NCBI RefSeq assembly: GCF_022678645.1
Contig: NZ_JALBWV010000036.1
Coordinates: forward strand, 1 to 64,000
Length of the DNA: 64,000 nt
Direction of reading: 5' to 3'
DNA from: Saccharopolyspora soli
Lineage (GTDB): Bacteria > Actinomycetota > Actinomycetes > Mycobacteriales > Pseudonocardiaceae
Position numbers and translations under genes: made by a program. Below are positions 33,995 through 43,121 of the stretch, in pieces. The notes below the pieces were generated by a model. It did no database searches, was not told where the DNA came from, and was given only the letters and a program-made list of their open reading frames with translations. Position 1 is the stretch's first letter; the number at the start of each line of letters is the position of its first letter.

Positions 33995-35494
33995 TCAGTG
34001 GATACCGGAGGCGATGGTGGCTTGGCTGAGGTGCGCGCCGGAAACGTCGGTGAACTGGCGCTTGCGGTCGGCGATGACCAGGTAGATCGCTCCGGCGATG
34101 ATGGCACCGATGAACCAGGAGAACGCCGAGACTGTCGAGAACGTCGGCGCCAGTGCGAGCACCATGCTGATGGCGGCGGCGGGCAGGAAGGCCGCCAGCG
34201 CTCGCGGGTTGACGCCGTGGCGGTAGGCGTACTCGCCCGCCGGGTCGGTGGTGTAGAGGTCCGGAACGTTGATCCGGGCGCGGCGGATCAACCAGTAGTC
34301 GACGATGATCACGCCGAACAGCGGGCCGAGCAGCGCACCCAGACCGCCCAGGAAGTAGTTCACCGCCGCCGGGCTGTTGTAGAGGTTCCACGGCAGCACC
34401 GCGACCGCCGCCACCGCGCTGATGATGCCGCCCCGCCGGAAGTTGATGTACTTCGGCGCGAGGTTGGCGAGGTCGTAGGCGGGTGAGACGAAGTTCGCCA
34501 CGATGTTCACGCCGATGGTGGCGAAGGCGAACAGCAGCGCGCCGACGACCAGCACGAACGTGTTTGGCACCTTGGCGATGATCTTCGCCGGGTCGGTGAT
34601 CACATCGCCGAACAGCGCCAACGAACCCGCGGTGACGACGATCGAGACCATCGCGAACGCGGTGAAGTTGACCGGCAGTCCCCAGAAGTTGCCGCGCACG
34701 ATCGACTTCCGGTTCGGTGCGAACCGCGAGAAGTCGCAGAAGTTGAGCATCAGCGTGCCGTAGGTGGAGATGGTCAGCCCAGCGGCACCGAGCATCTCCC
34801 ACCACATCGCGGGGCCGGACAACGCGTTCGGCGGGGTCCAGGTGATCCGGTCGCCGACCAGCACCAGCATCCAGATCGCCAGTCCGAGCATGACCAGCCA
34901 GACGATCGGCCCGGCCCAGTCCTGGAACTTGCGCACCACCTCCATGCCGAAGCTGAGGATGAACAGCTGCACGGCCCACAACGACAAGAAGCAGATCCAG
35001 CCCAATGTGGACAGTCCGAGGATCGAGTCCTGGGTCAGCGGCAGCAGCGCCGGGGAGATGCGCAGCGCCAGCACCACGACGGCCAGCGAGGCGAGGTAGG
35101 TCTGGATGCCGTACCAGGCGATGGCGATGACGGCGCGGATCAGCGCCGGGATCTGGGCGCCGTGCACACCGAAGCTGATGCGCGACATGACCGGGAAGGG
35201 CACCCCGGTCTTCTGCCCCATGTAGCCCATCAGGTTCATGCCCCAGAAGACCACCAGAATTCCCAGCAGCAGCGCGAAGAACGACGGCAGCGCGCCGAGG
35301 CCGATGGCGAAGAGTCCGGCGGCGAAGGTGTAGTTGCCGATGTTGTGCACGTCGTTCATCCACAGCGCGAAGATGCTGTAGGTCTTCCAACGCCGCTGCT
35401 GCGGTGGGGCCAGATCGGCGTTGTAGAGCCGATCGCTGACCGGTCGGTGCGTTGCGCTCACCTGGGGATCGACGTCGACGGACTCGGCGGCCAT
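33995..35494 (-). CDS. NCS1 family nucleobase/hydantoin permease
   Basis: 499 residues with about 12 membrane segments, starting with a soluble tail and then PQQRRWKTYSIFALWMNDVHNIGNYTFAAGLF, the N-terminal NCS1 signature of Mhp1/PucI-type transporters. FWGMNLMGYMGQKTGVPFPVMSRISFGVHGAQIPALIRAVIAIAWYGIQTYLA is very close to Mhp1-family helices 2-3. Expected to be a Na+-linked importer of hydantoin, allantoin or a nucleobase. Paired with the racemase behind it and controlled by the GntR gene upstream. Confidence 0.9.
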   Translation of the reverse strand: MAAESVDVDPQVSATHRPVSDRLYNADLAPPQQRRWKTYSIFALWMNDVHNIGNYTFAAGLFAIGLGALPSFFALLLGILVVFWGMNLMGYMGQKTGVPFPVMSRISFGVHGAQIPALIRAVIAIAWYGIQTYLASLAVVVLALRISPALLPLTQDSILGLSTLGWICFLSLWAVQLFILSFGMEVVRKFQDWAGPIVWLVMLGLAIWMLVLVGDRITWTPPNALSGPAMWWEMLGAAGLTISTYGTLMLNFCDFSRFAPNRKSIVRGNFWGLPVNFTAFAMVSIVVTAGSLALFGDVITDPAKIIAKVPNTFVLVVGALLFAFATIGVNIVANFVSPAYDLANLAPKYINFRRGGIISAVAAVAVLPWNLYNSPAAVNYFLGGLGALLGPLFGVIIVDYWLIRRARINVPDLYTTDPAGEYAYRHGVNPRALAAFLPAAAISMVLALAPTFSTVSAFSWFIGAIIAGAIYLVIADRKRQFTDVSGAHLSQATIASGIH

Positions 35495-35531
35495 GTTATC
35501 ACCCGAATTCCACTATGTGGAAGTATAAGAG

Positions 35532-35543
35532 TATGTATACATA
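35532..35543. promoter_or_regulatory. Candidate GntR operator before the permease
   Basis: TATGTATACATA, a perfect 12-base palindrome, in an AT-rich patch (35505-35546) unlike the surrounding DNA, 38 bases before the permease start. FadR/VanR-type GntR regulators bind such TGTATACA sites; the neighbouring gntR is the likely binder. Confidence 0.7.
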
Positions 35544-35645
35544 AGGTAGGTTCGGATGAACAGCCGGTCAAGGTCATGTCGAAGTCGATCGCGTTCCGAC
35601 TGCGTTACCGGAGCCGACCAACGTGACGCGCTGGTTTCCCGCGAG

Positions 35646-36305
35646 TCAGAACAGCATCCGCTCCAGCACCATCCGGCGGCTGGAGAGTACGTGCCGCTGC
35701 GCGACTTCGGCAGCCCGGTCGGCGTCCCCGGCGGCGATCGCGGCCTGCAGCTCCTCGTGCTCGCCGCAGACCCGCTCGGGTTCCAGGTTCATCCGGAACA
35801 GCCAGGCGAGTCGGCCGTGCAGCGGTTCCAGCATCGACGCCAGCAGATCGTTGCCCGCGAGCGAGACGAGCTTGTCGTGGAAGGCCGCGTTGGCGTCCGA
35901 CATCCCGTCGACATCACCGGCTTCGTGCGCGGCGCGCGCCTGGCGGGCGAACTCGGCCATCTGCGCCACATCCGCGGGCTCACCCCGATGCGCGGCCAGC
36001 CGAGCCGCGTAGACCTCAAGGGCCTCGCGCACTTCGAAGAGCTCCTTGGCCTGCTCGCGGTCGAGTCCACGGACGAACACGCCCCGGCGGCGCGGCAGCA
36101 CGTCGACGAATCCTTCGCTCTGCAGCATCCGGATGGCCTCCCGCACCGGGACGCGGGAGATGCCGAGTTCGACGGCGAGGTCCTGTTCGAAGATCCGGTC
36201 ACCGGGACGCAGTCGGCCATCGGCGATGCGGGCCTGCAACTCCCGGCGCACCTGGTCGCGCAGGGGGATGCGGGCATCCGCAGCGTGCTCTCCGGTGACC
36301 GACAC
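35646..36305 (-). CDS. GntR family regulator with FCD domain
   Basis: 219 residues from GTG, with GGAGG 4 bases upstream. Winged HTH (residues ~15-75: RIFEQDLAVELGISRVPVREAIRMLQSEGFVDVLPRRRGVFVRG) and an FCD domain (DANAAFHDKLVSLAGNDLL). First gene of the cluster with the NCS1 permease and racemase and therefore their likely regulator, via TATGTATACATA at 35532. Confidence 0.9.
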   Translation of the reverse strand: MSVTGEHAADARIPLRDQVRRELQARIADGRLRPGDRIFEQDLAVELGISRVPVREAIRMLQSEGFVDVLPRRRGVFVRGLDREQAKELFEVREALEVYAARLAAHRGEPADVAQMAEFARQARAAHEAGDVDGMSDANAAFHDKLVSLAGNDLLASMLEPLHGRLAWLFRMNLEPERVCGEHEELQAAIAAGDADRAAEVAQRHVLSSRRMVLERMLF

Positions 36306-36334
36306 GTCGCCTCCTCGTGCTTGGCTGCCTCCAG

Positions 36335-36530
36335 CCTAGAGACTGTTTCCAGCAGTGGTTTGCGTAGCGGAACCTCAGACGCCGTCTCGCTGTGGGATCC
36401 CCGACATCATGTACTTCCAATTCGCAGTTTCACTGCACTGTCGTGGCTGTCCTCGCGAGGCGACGTCTGAGAACCCGCGGCGGTGCGAGCTGAGTCCCAC
36501 ACCGCAAGCGGCTACGCCGCTTAAAACAGA
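36335..36530. repeat. ~200-bp intergenic repeat, copy A (inverted)
   Basis: Reads in the opposite orientation to copies B and C. Shared blocks with those copies: AAGCGGCTACGCCGCTT (a short hairpin) near one end, GAGAACCCGCGG, GGGATCCCCGACATCA and GGAACCTCA. The three copies agree in order and spacing over ~195 bases, at perhaps two-thirds identity by eye. It fills the gap between gntR and the ABC permease. No ORF inside. Confidence 0.75.
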
Positions 36531-36546
36531 CACCAGGCGAGCCGGG

Positions 36547-37299
36547 TCAGATGCCGCGTTTCATCGCTCGCGTCCCCAACCACACGCCGACCGCCGCGAT
36601 CACGCCCGCCGCGATCGTCCCGGCCAGCACCGACGGAGAGGCGAGTTGACCGGAGAACAACGCGCGCTCGGCATCGGCGATGTGCGAGACCGGGTTGAAC
36701 CGGGCGGCGGCCTGCAACCACGCCGGGCCGAAGTCCATCGGCAACAGCACGCCGGACAACAGCAGCAGGGGGAACAGCACGAGTTGGGTGACGGCGTAGA
36801 ACAGTTCACCGCCCGGATGCGCGACGATCGCCAGCACGAACGACAGCGCGCCGAGGCCGACGCCGAAGACCAGCAGCAGCGCCAGACCGGCCAGCACGCC
36901 GGTGGGATGCAGGCGGAAACCCAGTGGCAGGGCCAGGCCGATGAGCAGCAGCGCCTGCACCAGCAGCAGTGCGAACTCCTTGAGGGTGCGGCCGATGAGC
37001 ATCGCCGAGCGGTTCAGCGGGGTCACCAGCATCCGCTCCATCGAGCCGCCGCCGAGTTCGATCAGCAGGTTGTAACCGGCCATCAGCGGGCCGAACAGGC
37101 ACATCATCACCAGCACGCCCGGTACGAACCACTGCCACGGCGACGTTTCGAACCCGGTGGTGCCGGTCAGCAGCGGACCGAAGAAGAACAGGAACAGCAC
37201 CGGTTGTGCCATGCTGAACAGCAGTGCGAGCGGCGCGCGTAGCGTCGGGGTGATCTCGCGGCTGAAAATTGTTGCGGTGTCGCGGAAGAATTGCATCAA
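36547..37299 (-). CDS. ABC-2 type transporter permease (DrrB-like)
   Basis: 250 residues; starts MMQFFRDTATIFSREITPTLRAPLALLFSM and has six membrane segments. QPVLFLFFFGPLLTG, then GVLVMMCLFGPLMAGYNLLIELGGGSMERMLVTPLNRSAMLIGRTLKE match the ABC-2 fold of daunorubicin-resistance-type exporters. Forms a complex with the ATPase encoded 20 bases upstream. Likely exports a drug, lipid or antibiotic. Confidence 0.88.
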   Translation of the reverse strand: MMQFFRDTATIFSREITPTLRAPLALLFSMAQPVLFLFFFGPLLTGTTGFETSPWQWFVPGVLVMMCLFGPLMAGYNLLIELGGGSMERMLVTPLNRSAMLIGRTLKEFALLLVQALLLIGLALPLGFRLHPTGVLAGLALLLVFGVGLGALSFVLAIVAHPGGELFYAVTQLVLFPLLLLSGVLLPMDFGPAWLQAAARFNPVSHIADAERALFSGQLASPSVLAGTIAAGVIAAVGVWLGTRAMKRGI

Positions 37300-37319
37300 C
37301 AGGTCCTTTTCATCGTTTT

Positions 37320-38279
37320 TCAGGATTGTTCGCTCTCGCGGAGGCTTCGGCCGGTGAGTGCGAGGAAAACGTCGTCCAAGGTGGGCCGGGCGGTTTCGGC
37401 CGCGATCGCCTTGATCCCGGTCTCCTCGAACGCGCGCAGGTACTCCGGCAGCGCGGTGTCCGCGCGCGGTACCCGGATTCGAACCGATCGGCCTTCGACG
37501 GTGACGGCATCGGCGGAGGCGATCTGGGTGGCCGTATTCGCAGCCGATGCCACGTCCGGCTGCGCGACGGTGATGGTGATCCGGTCACCGGCGAGGTCCG
37601 CCTTCAGCTGCTCGGGTGTGCCGTCCGCGATGACCCGGCCGTGGTCGATGACCACCACCCGTTCCGCCAGGTTGTCGGCTTCGTCGAGGTAATGCGTGGT
37701 GAACAGCAGCGTGGTGCGGTGCTTTTCGCGCAGCCGCAGGATGTGCTCCCAGATGTTGGCGCGGCTGTGCGGGTCGAGGCCGGTGGACGGCTCGTCCAGG
37801 AACAGCAGCGCGGGGTGGTTCACCAGCCCCATCGCGATGTCGAGTCGGCGGCGCTGTCCGCCGGAGAGGGTGCCGGGCGTGCGGGTGGCCAGCGGCGTCA
37901 GGTCGAGCATGTCGAGGACCTCGTCCGCGCGACGGCGCGACTCGTGGCGGGTCATCCCGTAGCTGCGGCCCTGGGTGATCAGTTCGTCGCGGGCCCGGAA
38001 GTTCTCGCCAGCGCTGGTCAGCTGACCGACGTAGCCGATGCGGGCGCGCACCCCGGCGGGGTCGGTGGTGATGTCGCGTCCGGCGACGGTTGCTGTTCCC
38101 GAGGTGGGCGGCAGCAGGGTGGTCAACATCCGCAGGCTGGTCGACTTGCCAGCGCCGTTCGGCCCGAGGAAGGCGACCAACTGGCCTTCTTCGACGTCGA
38201 GGTCCAGGCCGCGCACGGCATCCACCGGCTGGCGTTTGACGGTGAACCGGCGGGTCAGGCCGCGGGCATGGATCATCAT
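37320..38279 (-). CDS. ABC transporter ATPase (DrrA-like)
   Basis: 319 residues. Walker A GPNGAGKST (~residues 39-47), signature LSGGQRRRLDIA, Walker B LLFLDEPSTGLD and H-loop TTHYLDEADNL are intact. The C-terminal ~90 residues (VEGRSVRIRVPRADTALPEYLRAFEETGI) are the DrrA-type extension. Pairs with the permease downstream. The promoter lies in the 297-base region shared with a divergent HTH gene and carries GTGAAC/GTTCAC-type palindromes. Confidence 0.9.
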   Translation of the reverse strand: MMIHARGLTRRFTVKRQPVDAVRGLDLDVEEGQLVAFLGPNGAGKSTSLRMLTTLLPPTSGTATVAGRDITTDPAGVRARIGYVGQLTSAGENFRARDELITQGRSYGMTRHESRRRADEVLDMLDLTPLATRTPGTLSGGQRRRLDIAMGLVNHPALLFLDEPSTGLDPHSRANIWEHILRLREKHRTTLLFTTHYLDEADNLAERVVVIDHGRVIADGTPEQLKADLAGDRITITVAQPDVASAANTATQIASADAVTVEGRSVRIRVPRADTALPEYLRAFEETGIKAIAAETARPTLDDVFLALTGRSLRESEQS

Positions 38280-38390
38280 CGGCTCCTTGTGCTCGGCTGC
38301 CGCGGAAAGCGGGCATGACGAAGAAACCCCAGTTCAGGGCTGTTGGGGTGAGATGGATGATCCTGGCGCGGGAAAGCCGAGTGGTCAAAT

Positions 38391-38565
38391 GTGAACACCA
38401 CGTTCATGTTCGTCTTGACCTGCGGAAACGCCCTTTCACTCGAATCTGGCGCATTGCTGCCATGTGGCCGAAAGCGCAGTTCAGCAGTGGGCTGGCGATT
38501 TTTTCGGCGGAATTCAATTGTGAACCTGATGTTTACAGCTGATACTGTGAACCCGAGGTTCACAG
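38391..38565. promoter_or_regulatory. Three palindromic operator-like sites between ABC operon and HTH gene
   Basis: Three related inverted repeats: GTGAAC-ACCAC-GTTCAT at 38391-38407, TGTGAAC-CTGAT-GTTTACA at 38519-38537, and CTGTGAACC/GGTTCACAG around CGA at 38545-38565 (perfect). All share GTGAAC...GTTCAC. They sit in a divergent promoter region next to a gene for an HTH protein. Its control by that protein is inferred. The rest of 38280-38390 has nothing I recognise. Confidence 0.65.
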
Positions 38566-38576
38566 GGAGGTGGGAC

Positions 38577-39233
38577 ATGTCGGCGGATGAGGCCGGGCGA
38601 CTGGTCCGGCAGTTGGCGGGCTCGGTGCCCGTGGAGGTGCTCGATCCGGGACCGAAGGGCAGCGATGTCGGCGACGAACAGGCGCGTCGGCTGGCGGCGC
38701 TCGGTCGGTTCCGCGCCGCACTGGATGCGGAGGAGTTGGTGTCCGAGGCGGCCGGGCGCGTCACCGCGTCGGCTGCTGAGGAAACGGTGTGGCTCGGTGC
38801 GAGCCTGGCGGATCTGAGCGCGGTCACCGGGCGCTCCCGCCAGGCGGCGCGCAAGCGCTGGCCGGAACTCGGGAGCGTCTACCGCCGCCGCAAGTGGCTC
38901 GGCAACCACGTCGAGGACATCAGCTACCTGGCCGGGCTGTTGGCGTCCCGCGCCGATGATCTGGTGCCCGGTCGCGGATATGGCACGTTCATGAAGCTGG
39001 TGCGGCAGTTGCGCGAGGGCCTGCGGCGCTGCGAGGCGGACTTCGCGTCGGACGCGCAGGACCGAACCAATCCGGCGGCCCGCTGGCGCGCGCTCGACGA
39101 CCTGGTCAACGTGACGATGCGGGAGATCATCGGGATGGCCGGAAAACCCGCGACCCCGGAAGCCGACTTCGCCCTGCACGGCGCGCGCGGCGTGCTCGCC
39201 TACTACGACCACGCCACCGCCGAGGAGCAGTGA
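38577..39233 (+). CDS. HTH-containing DNA-binding protein
   Basis: 218 residues, GGGAGG 6 bases before the ATG. The segment LGASLADLSAVTGRSRQAARKRWPEL (~residues 80-105) is a helix-turn-helix of a kind seen in many uncharacterised actinobacterial regulators. The rest is helical (KLVRQLREGLRRCEADFASD; a C-terminal segment ending YYDHATAEEQ). The divergent position to the ABC exporter and three palindromes between them suggest it regulates the exporter. No known family name. Confidence 0.65.
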   Translation: MSADEAGRLVRQLAGSVPVEVLDPGPKGSDVGDEQARRLAALGRFRAALDAEELVSEAAGRVTASAAEETVWLGASLADLSAVTGRSRQAARKRWPELGSVYRRRKWLGNHVEDISYLAGLLASRADDLVPGRGYGTFMKLVRQLREGLRRCEADFASDAQDRTNPAARWRALDDLVNVTMREIIGMAGKPATPEADFALHGARGVLAYYDHATAEEQ

Positions 39234-39275
39234 GCCGACCCGGCGACATCGGCGGAACCGGTCACATACTTGGCC

Positions 39276-40238
39276 ATGAGCGACACCCAGGTCCGCTTGG
39301 ACGAACTGGACCGGCGCATCGTCGCGGCGCTGCAAGTGGACGGCCGGGCTTCGTGGCGGCGCATCGCGGGGGTGCTCGGCGAGCCGGAACGCACCATCGC
39401 GCGGCGCGGCACCCGGCTGCTGCGGTCGGGGATCGTGGTGGTCACCGGAATGTCCAGATCCGGCGACCCGATGTTGCTGCGGATCGGCTGTGCGCAGGGC
39501 ATGGTCCGCACCGTGGTCCGCGCACTGGCACAGCGCGCGGACACCACGTTCGTCTACGCGCTGACCGGAACCCTGGACTGCATCGCCGAGGTGATCACCT
39601 CGCGGTTGGACGCGGTGCTACTGGACGAGCTGCCCGCGACGCCCGGCCTGGTGAGCTGTTCGACGCACCCGGTGTTGCGGTACTTCCGCACGGTGCACCA
39701 GTGGCAGCCCGGTCTGCTCACCGACGCCGAGGTGGCCGAGCTGCGGGAATTCGAATCCGTGACGGCCTCGCCGCCGCGGGAGGGCGTCGGGGACAGCCGC
39801 GAGGACCGGCTGATCCTGCAGGCGCTGGCCGAGGACGGGCGGCGCACCCACGAGGACCTCGGCCACATCGCGGGGATCTCGGAGGCCACCGCACGACGTC
39901 GGGTCGAACGCCTGCGGCAGTCCGGGCGGGTGCTGGTGCGGGCCGTGGTGGAGCCCGATGCGCTGGGCTTGCCCGTCGAGGCGGTGCTGTGGATCAGGAC
40001 CCGTCCGGCACAGGTGGAGGCCACCGGCCAGGCCTTGCTGCGCTCCCCGCTGGTGCGCTACGCCGCGGCCACCACCGGCGAGTACCAGGTCTGCGCCGAC
40101 GTGACGGTGCCGGACCGGGCCGCGCTGTACGAGTTCGTCACGGCCGGGCAGTGGCTGTCCGGGGTGCGCTCCGTCGAGCCGTTCATCGTGGTCAGCGCGC
40201 GGAAACGCAGCGGCGTGCAGCGACCGTCGCAGGCGTGA
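39276..40238 (+). CDS. Double-length Lrp/AsnC family regulator
   Basis: 320 residues from MSDTQVRLDELDRRIVAALQ. Two HTH units (~8-55: GRASWRRIAGVLGEPERTIARRGTRLLRSG; ~172-220: DRLILQALAEDGRRTHEDLGHIAGISEATARRRVERL) alternate with two ligand-domain halves (TFVYALTGTLDCIAEVI; LVRYAAATTGEYQVCADV). Same fused layout as the protein at 11898 but clearly not a recent duplicate. Convergent with xthA; target unknown. Confidence 0.88.
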   Translation: MSDTQVRLDELDRRIVAALQVDGRASWRRIAGVLGEPERTIARRGTRLLRSGIVVVTGMSRSGDPMLLRIGCAQGMVRTVVRALAQRADTTFVYALTGTLDCIAEVITSRLDAVLLDELPATPGLVSCSTHPVLRYFRTVHQWQPGLLTDAEVAELREFESVTASPPREGVGDSREDRLILQALAEDGRRTHEDLGHIAGISEATARRRVERLRQSGRVLVRAVVEPDALGLPVEAVLWIRTRPAQVEATGQALLRSPLVRYAAATTGEYQVCADVTVPDRAALYEFVTAGQWLSGVRSVEPFIVVSARKRSGVQRPSQA

Positions 40239-40251
40239 GGCGCGCGTCGGG

Positions 40252-41052
40252 TCACGGCAGGTCCAGATCGACTACCACTGGGGCGTGGTCGGAGGTGCCC
40301 TTGCCCTTGCGGGCCTCGCGGTCGACGTAGGAGTCGGTCACCGCCGTGCTGAACTGCTCGTTGCCGTAGACCAGATCGATGCGCATGCCCTGGTTGTTCG
40401 GGAACCGCAGTTGCCGGTAGTCCCAGTAGGTGAACGGCACGTCGTACTTCAGGGCGCGTGGGTAGACCTCGGTGAGCCCGGTTTCCGCAAGCGCCGCAAG
40501 TGCCTTCCGCTCGTCCTCGGTGACGTGCGTGCTGTCGGCGAACGCGGTGATGTCCCAGACGTCGGCATTGGTCGGGGCGATGTTGAAGTCGCCGAGCACC
40601 GCGAACGGCCGGGCCGCGGCCAGCTCTTCGGCGGCGGTGGCGCGCAGCGCGTCGAGCCACCGGAGCTTGTAGGCGTAGTGCGGGTGGCCGACTTCGCGGC
40701 CGTTGGGCACGTACACCGACCACACCCGGACTCCGCCGCAGGTCGCACCGATCGCCCGCGGTTCCTGCGTCTCGAACATCGCGCCGTCGGCCTGGTAGCC
40801 GGGCTCGTCGAGCAGCCCGCGGCGGACCTCGTCGATGCCGACCTTGGACAGCACGGCCACCCCGTTCCAGCGGCCGGTGCCGTGCGCGGCGACCTCGTAG
40901 CCGAGTTCGCCGACTTCGTCGATCGGGAAGGCGTCGGCGGCGGACTTGAGTTCCTGAACGCACAACACGTCCGGCTCGGCGGCGCCCAGCCAGTCGAGCA
41001 GCTTCGGCAACCGGGCACCAATGGAGTTGACGTTCCAGGAAGCGATCCGCAT
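40252..41052 (-). CDS. xthA: Exodeoxyribonuclease III / AP endonuclease
   Basis: 266 residues. The EEP-nuclease signature MRIASWNVNSIGARLPKLLDWL, the metal Glu in VQELKS (E34), VYVPNG, GDFNIAP (Asp/Asn pair) and the C-terminal SDHAPVVVDLDL are complete. Repairs abasic sites and removes 3'-blocking groups. The frame starts at the conserved MRIASWN. Confidence 0.92.
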   Translation of the reverse strand: MRIASWNVNSIGARLPKLLDWLGAAEPDVLCVQELKSAADAFPIDEVGELGYEVAAHGTGRWNGVAVLSKVGIDEVRRGLLDEPGYQADGAMFETQEPRAIGATCGGVRVWSVYVPNGREVGHPHYAYKLRWLDALRATAAEELAAARPFAVLGDFNIAPTNADVWDITAFADSTHVTEDERKALAALAETGLTEVYPRALKYDVPFTYWDYRQLRFPNNQGMRIDLVYGNEQFSTAVTDSYVDREARKGKGTSDHAPVVVDLDLP

Positions 41053-41105
41053 ACCCGAACCCTGTCACACGCCCCTGTCAACCGGCCGAGCCGGGCACCT
41101 GCGGT

Positions 41106-42587
41106 TCAGCGGGGCAGCCAGGCCGGGCGGCTGGCGCCGCGCGGCAGCAGGACGTGGCGGTAGGCACCCGGTGTTTCGGTCATCCGGACCTGCTCGGTGA
41201 CGCCCTGGTAGTGGCCGAGCGGGGTCTGCGCGGTGAACGTCTCCGGGTCCAGGTAGGCGTGCTCCTCGCCGGTTCCGGCGATGGTGCGGGCGTAGTCGCG
41301 GTCGAAGATGCCCATGCTCAGGATCCACAGCGCGGCCCTGGTCAGCGAGACGTGCACGCGGTAGCTGCCGCCCTCGGTGGCGCGGCGGACGAGCGCCTGC
41401 CCGATGCCGAGCGCCAGCAGCCACGACACGATGTAGTCGTTGACCACCAGGATCGGCGGTAGCGCAGGGGTTTCGCCGTCGCCTTCGAGGTTCATCATGC
41501 CCACCACGCTGCCCGCGGACTGGTCGAAGCCGACCCACTGGGCCCACGGCCCGGTACGGCCGTTGAACGAGGCGGTTGCGTGGATGATGCCCGGCCGGGT
41601 CGCCGCGGCCTGCTCCGGCGCGAGCCCGATCGAGTCGAGGTAGCCGGGGCGGCGGTTGGCGTAGAAGACATCGGCACCGGCGAGCAGGCGCTGGATCAGC
41701 TGGGCACCGTCGGAGCGGCGTGGATCCACTGTGGACGATCGAACTCCGACGTTGGCGGTGAGGTAGGTCGTGTCGTGTTCGAGTTCCGCGGGGCGCCAGA
41801 GGTTGAGCACATCGGCGCCGTGCAGTGCCAACGCGCGACCGGCACCCGCACCGGCGATCACGTGACCCATGCCGAGGGCCCGCACCCCGTCGAGCGGAGC
41901 GGCGGCCGGGCGGAGCGGTTCAGGGACGCTGTCGCCGATCTTGGTCACCTCGATCAGCGGCAGATCGGCGAGGAAGTCGCGGTACTGGACCTCGTCGAGG
42001 ATCTCCTCCGGGGTGCGCAGCACGGGCATGACCACCCCAGCGGCGGCTCCAGCTTCCTCCAGTTCGCGGGCCCGCCACCCGGCGATGGCGCGGGCCACCG
42101 CCGCACCGTCGTCGGGAACGCCGAGCAGCTTCTGGGCGCCGATCTTGATCTTCGGGTACGGGTTGAGCGGCATCACCCACCGGTCGTCGGCGGTGCGGTA
42201 GAAGGCGAAGCCGAGCGCGTTGCTCGGGTTCGCCTGGCTCGTGCCGGGATAACCGTTCAGCAGCTCCCACCGGTGGTCGTAGAACGGGCACAGCCGGTGC
42301 GGCGCGGTGCGCAGGTCCACCGCGATGTCCTGGCCGGGCCCGCCGCGCAACTGCCAGATCTTCGCCAGCACCACCGACTTGGCGGCCAGCGCGATCGCGG
42401 CGGCCGCACCCAGCCGCAGCGTGCTGGGCACCACCGGGTCGGCGCCGCGGAAGGAGATGCGTCCACCGGAATCGGCTGGGGCCAGGTCGACACCCGCCAG
42501 CAGGTCGGCGAGTTCTGCATGCGGGTCGAAGCTGTCATCGGTAGCGGGTGCCGCGATCGCCTTGCTGATCCGCTCGGTGAGGGACAC
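41106..42587 (-). CDS. CoA transferase (CaiB/BaiF family III)
   Basis: 493 residues. Class III CoA-transferase motifs: DLRTAPHRLCPFYDHRWELLNGYPG at the front, HVIAGAGAGRALALHGADVLNLWRPAELEHDTTYL, RSDGAQLIQRLLAGADVFYANRRPGYLDSIGL, and VSLTRAALWILSMG. It is longer than the usual ~400 residues, with a modified front as in actinobacterial paralogues. The family moves CoA between carboxylic acids (carnitine, formyl-CoA/oxalate and others). Substrate unknown; no operon partner. Confidence 0.8.
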   Translation of the reverse strand: MSLTERISKAIAAPATDDSFDPHAELADLLAGVDLAPADSGGRISFRGADPVVPSTLRLGAAAAIALAAKSVVLAKIWQLRGGPGQDIAVDLRTAPHRLCPFYDHRWELLNGYPGTSQANPSNALGFAFYRTADDRWVMPLNPYPKIKIGAQKLLGVPDDGAAVARAIAGWRARELEEAGAAAGVVMPVLRTPEEILDEVQYRDFLADLPLIEVTKIGDSVPEPLRPAAAPLDGVRALGMGHVIAGAGAGRALALHGADVLNLWRPAELEHDTTYLTANVGVRSSTVDPRRSDGAQLIQRLLAGADVFYANRRPGYLDSIGLAPEQAAATRPGIIHATASFNGRTGPWAQWVGFDQSAGSVVGMMNLEGDGETPALPPILVVNDYIVSWLLALGIGQALVRRATEGGSYRVHVSLTRAALWILSMGIFDRDYARTIAGTGEEHAYLDPETFTAQTPLGHYQGVTEQVRMTETPGAYRHVLLPRGASRPAWLPR

Positions 42588-42629
42588 AGGACCTCCCTGA
42601 CTGGCCGACGTCCAGGGTCATTCACCAGG

Positions 42630-42665
42630 CTAGAGACTGTTTCAGAAGTGGTTTGCGTGGCGCTG
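42630..42665. repeat. End fragment of the ~200-bp repeat
   Basis: CTAGAGACTGTTTCAGAAGT and the following GGTTTGCGTGGCG match the beginning of copy A (36335 on) almost exactly for ~34 bases, then the match stops. It is a truncated copy. Confidence 0.6.
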
Positions 42666-42694
42666 CGGGGCGAAGGCGTGGCTGGTGGTGCCGG

Positions 42695-42910
42695 TCAGCG
42701 GTGCACGGGTTGTTCGCCTGCGTACCGGTAGCGCCAGACGCCGTCCGCGCGGCGATCTTGCCGATCGTAGCGAGCGAAGGGGGCCGCGCCGTCGCGCTGC
42801 GACGGGAAGCTGAACTGACCGATCGGTAAGTCGCTCTCCGGTACGGGGATGATGAACGACCGGCCGTCCTCCGGACCACCGATCAGTTCGGCGTGCACGT
42901 GCTGTTCCAT
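42695..42910 (-). CDS. Small hypothetical protein
   Basis: 71 residues from MEQHVHAELIGGPEDGRSFI, with GGGAG 7 bases upstream. The front AELIGGPEDGR is a motif common to short conserved actinobacterial and phage proteins of unknown function; the end reads DGVWRYRYAGEQPVHR. It probably forms a small beta-rich fold. Not in an operon. A fragment of the intergenic repeat lies just beyond its stop. Confidence 0.6.
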   Translation of the reverse strand: MEQHVHAELIGGPEDGRSFIIPVPESDLPIGQFSFPSQRDGAAPFARYDRQDRRADGVWRYRYAGEQPVHR

Positions 42911-43121
42911 GGATGGTCTCCCTGGGTCGAGCTGCGCCACCAGTGGGTTTTCTCGCCCCATGGGACCAAATTGAGCCGCCCCCGGTTCCGAACTTCACCC
43001 GATCGTCTCAATGCGACGCACGGGTGCTTCTCGATCGGGCCGGTCCGATTAGGGCGCTTCCGGTTCGGGTACACCCACCACATGCGCCTGACGGACCAAC
43101 GACGAGCTGCGGTGATGCCGC

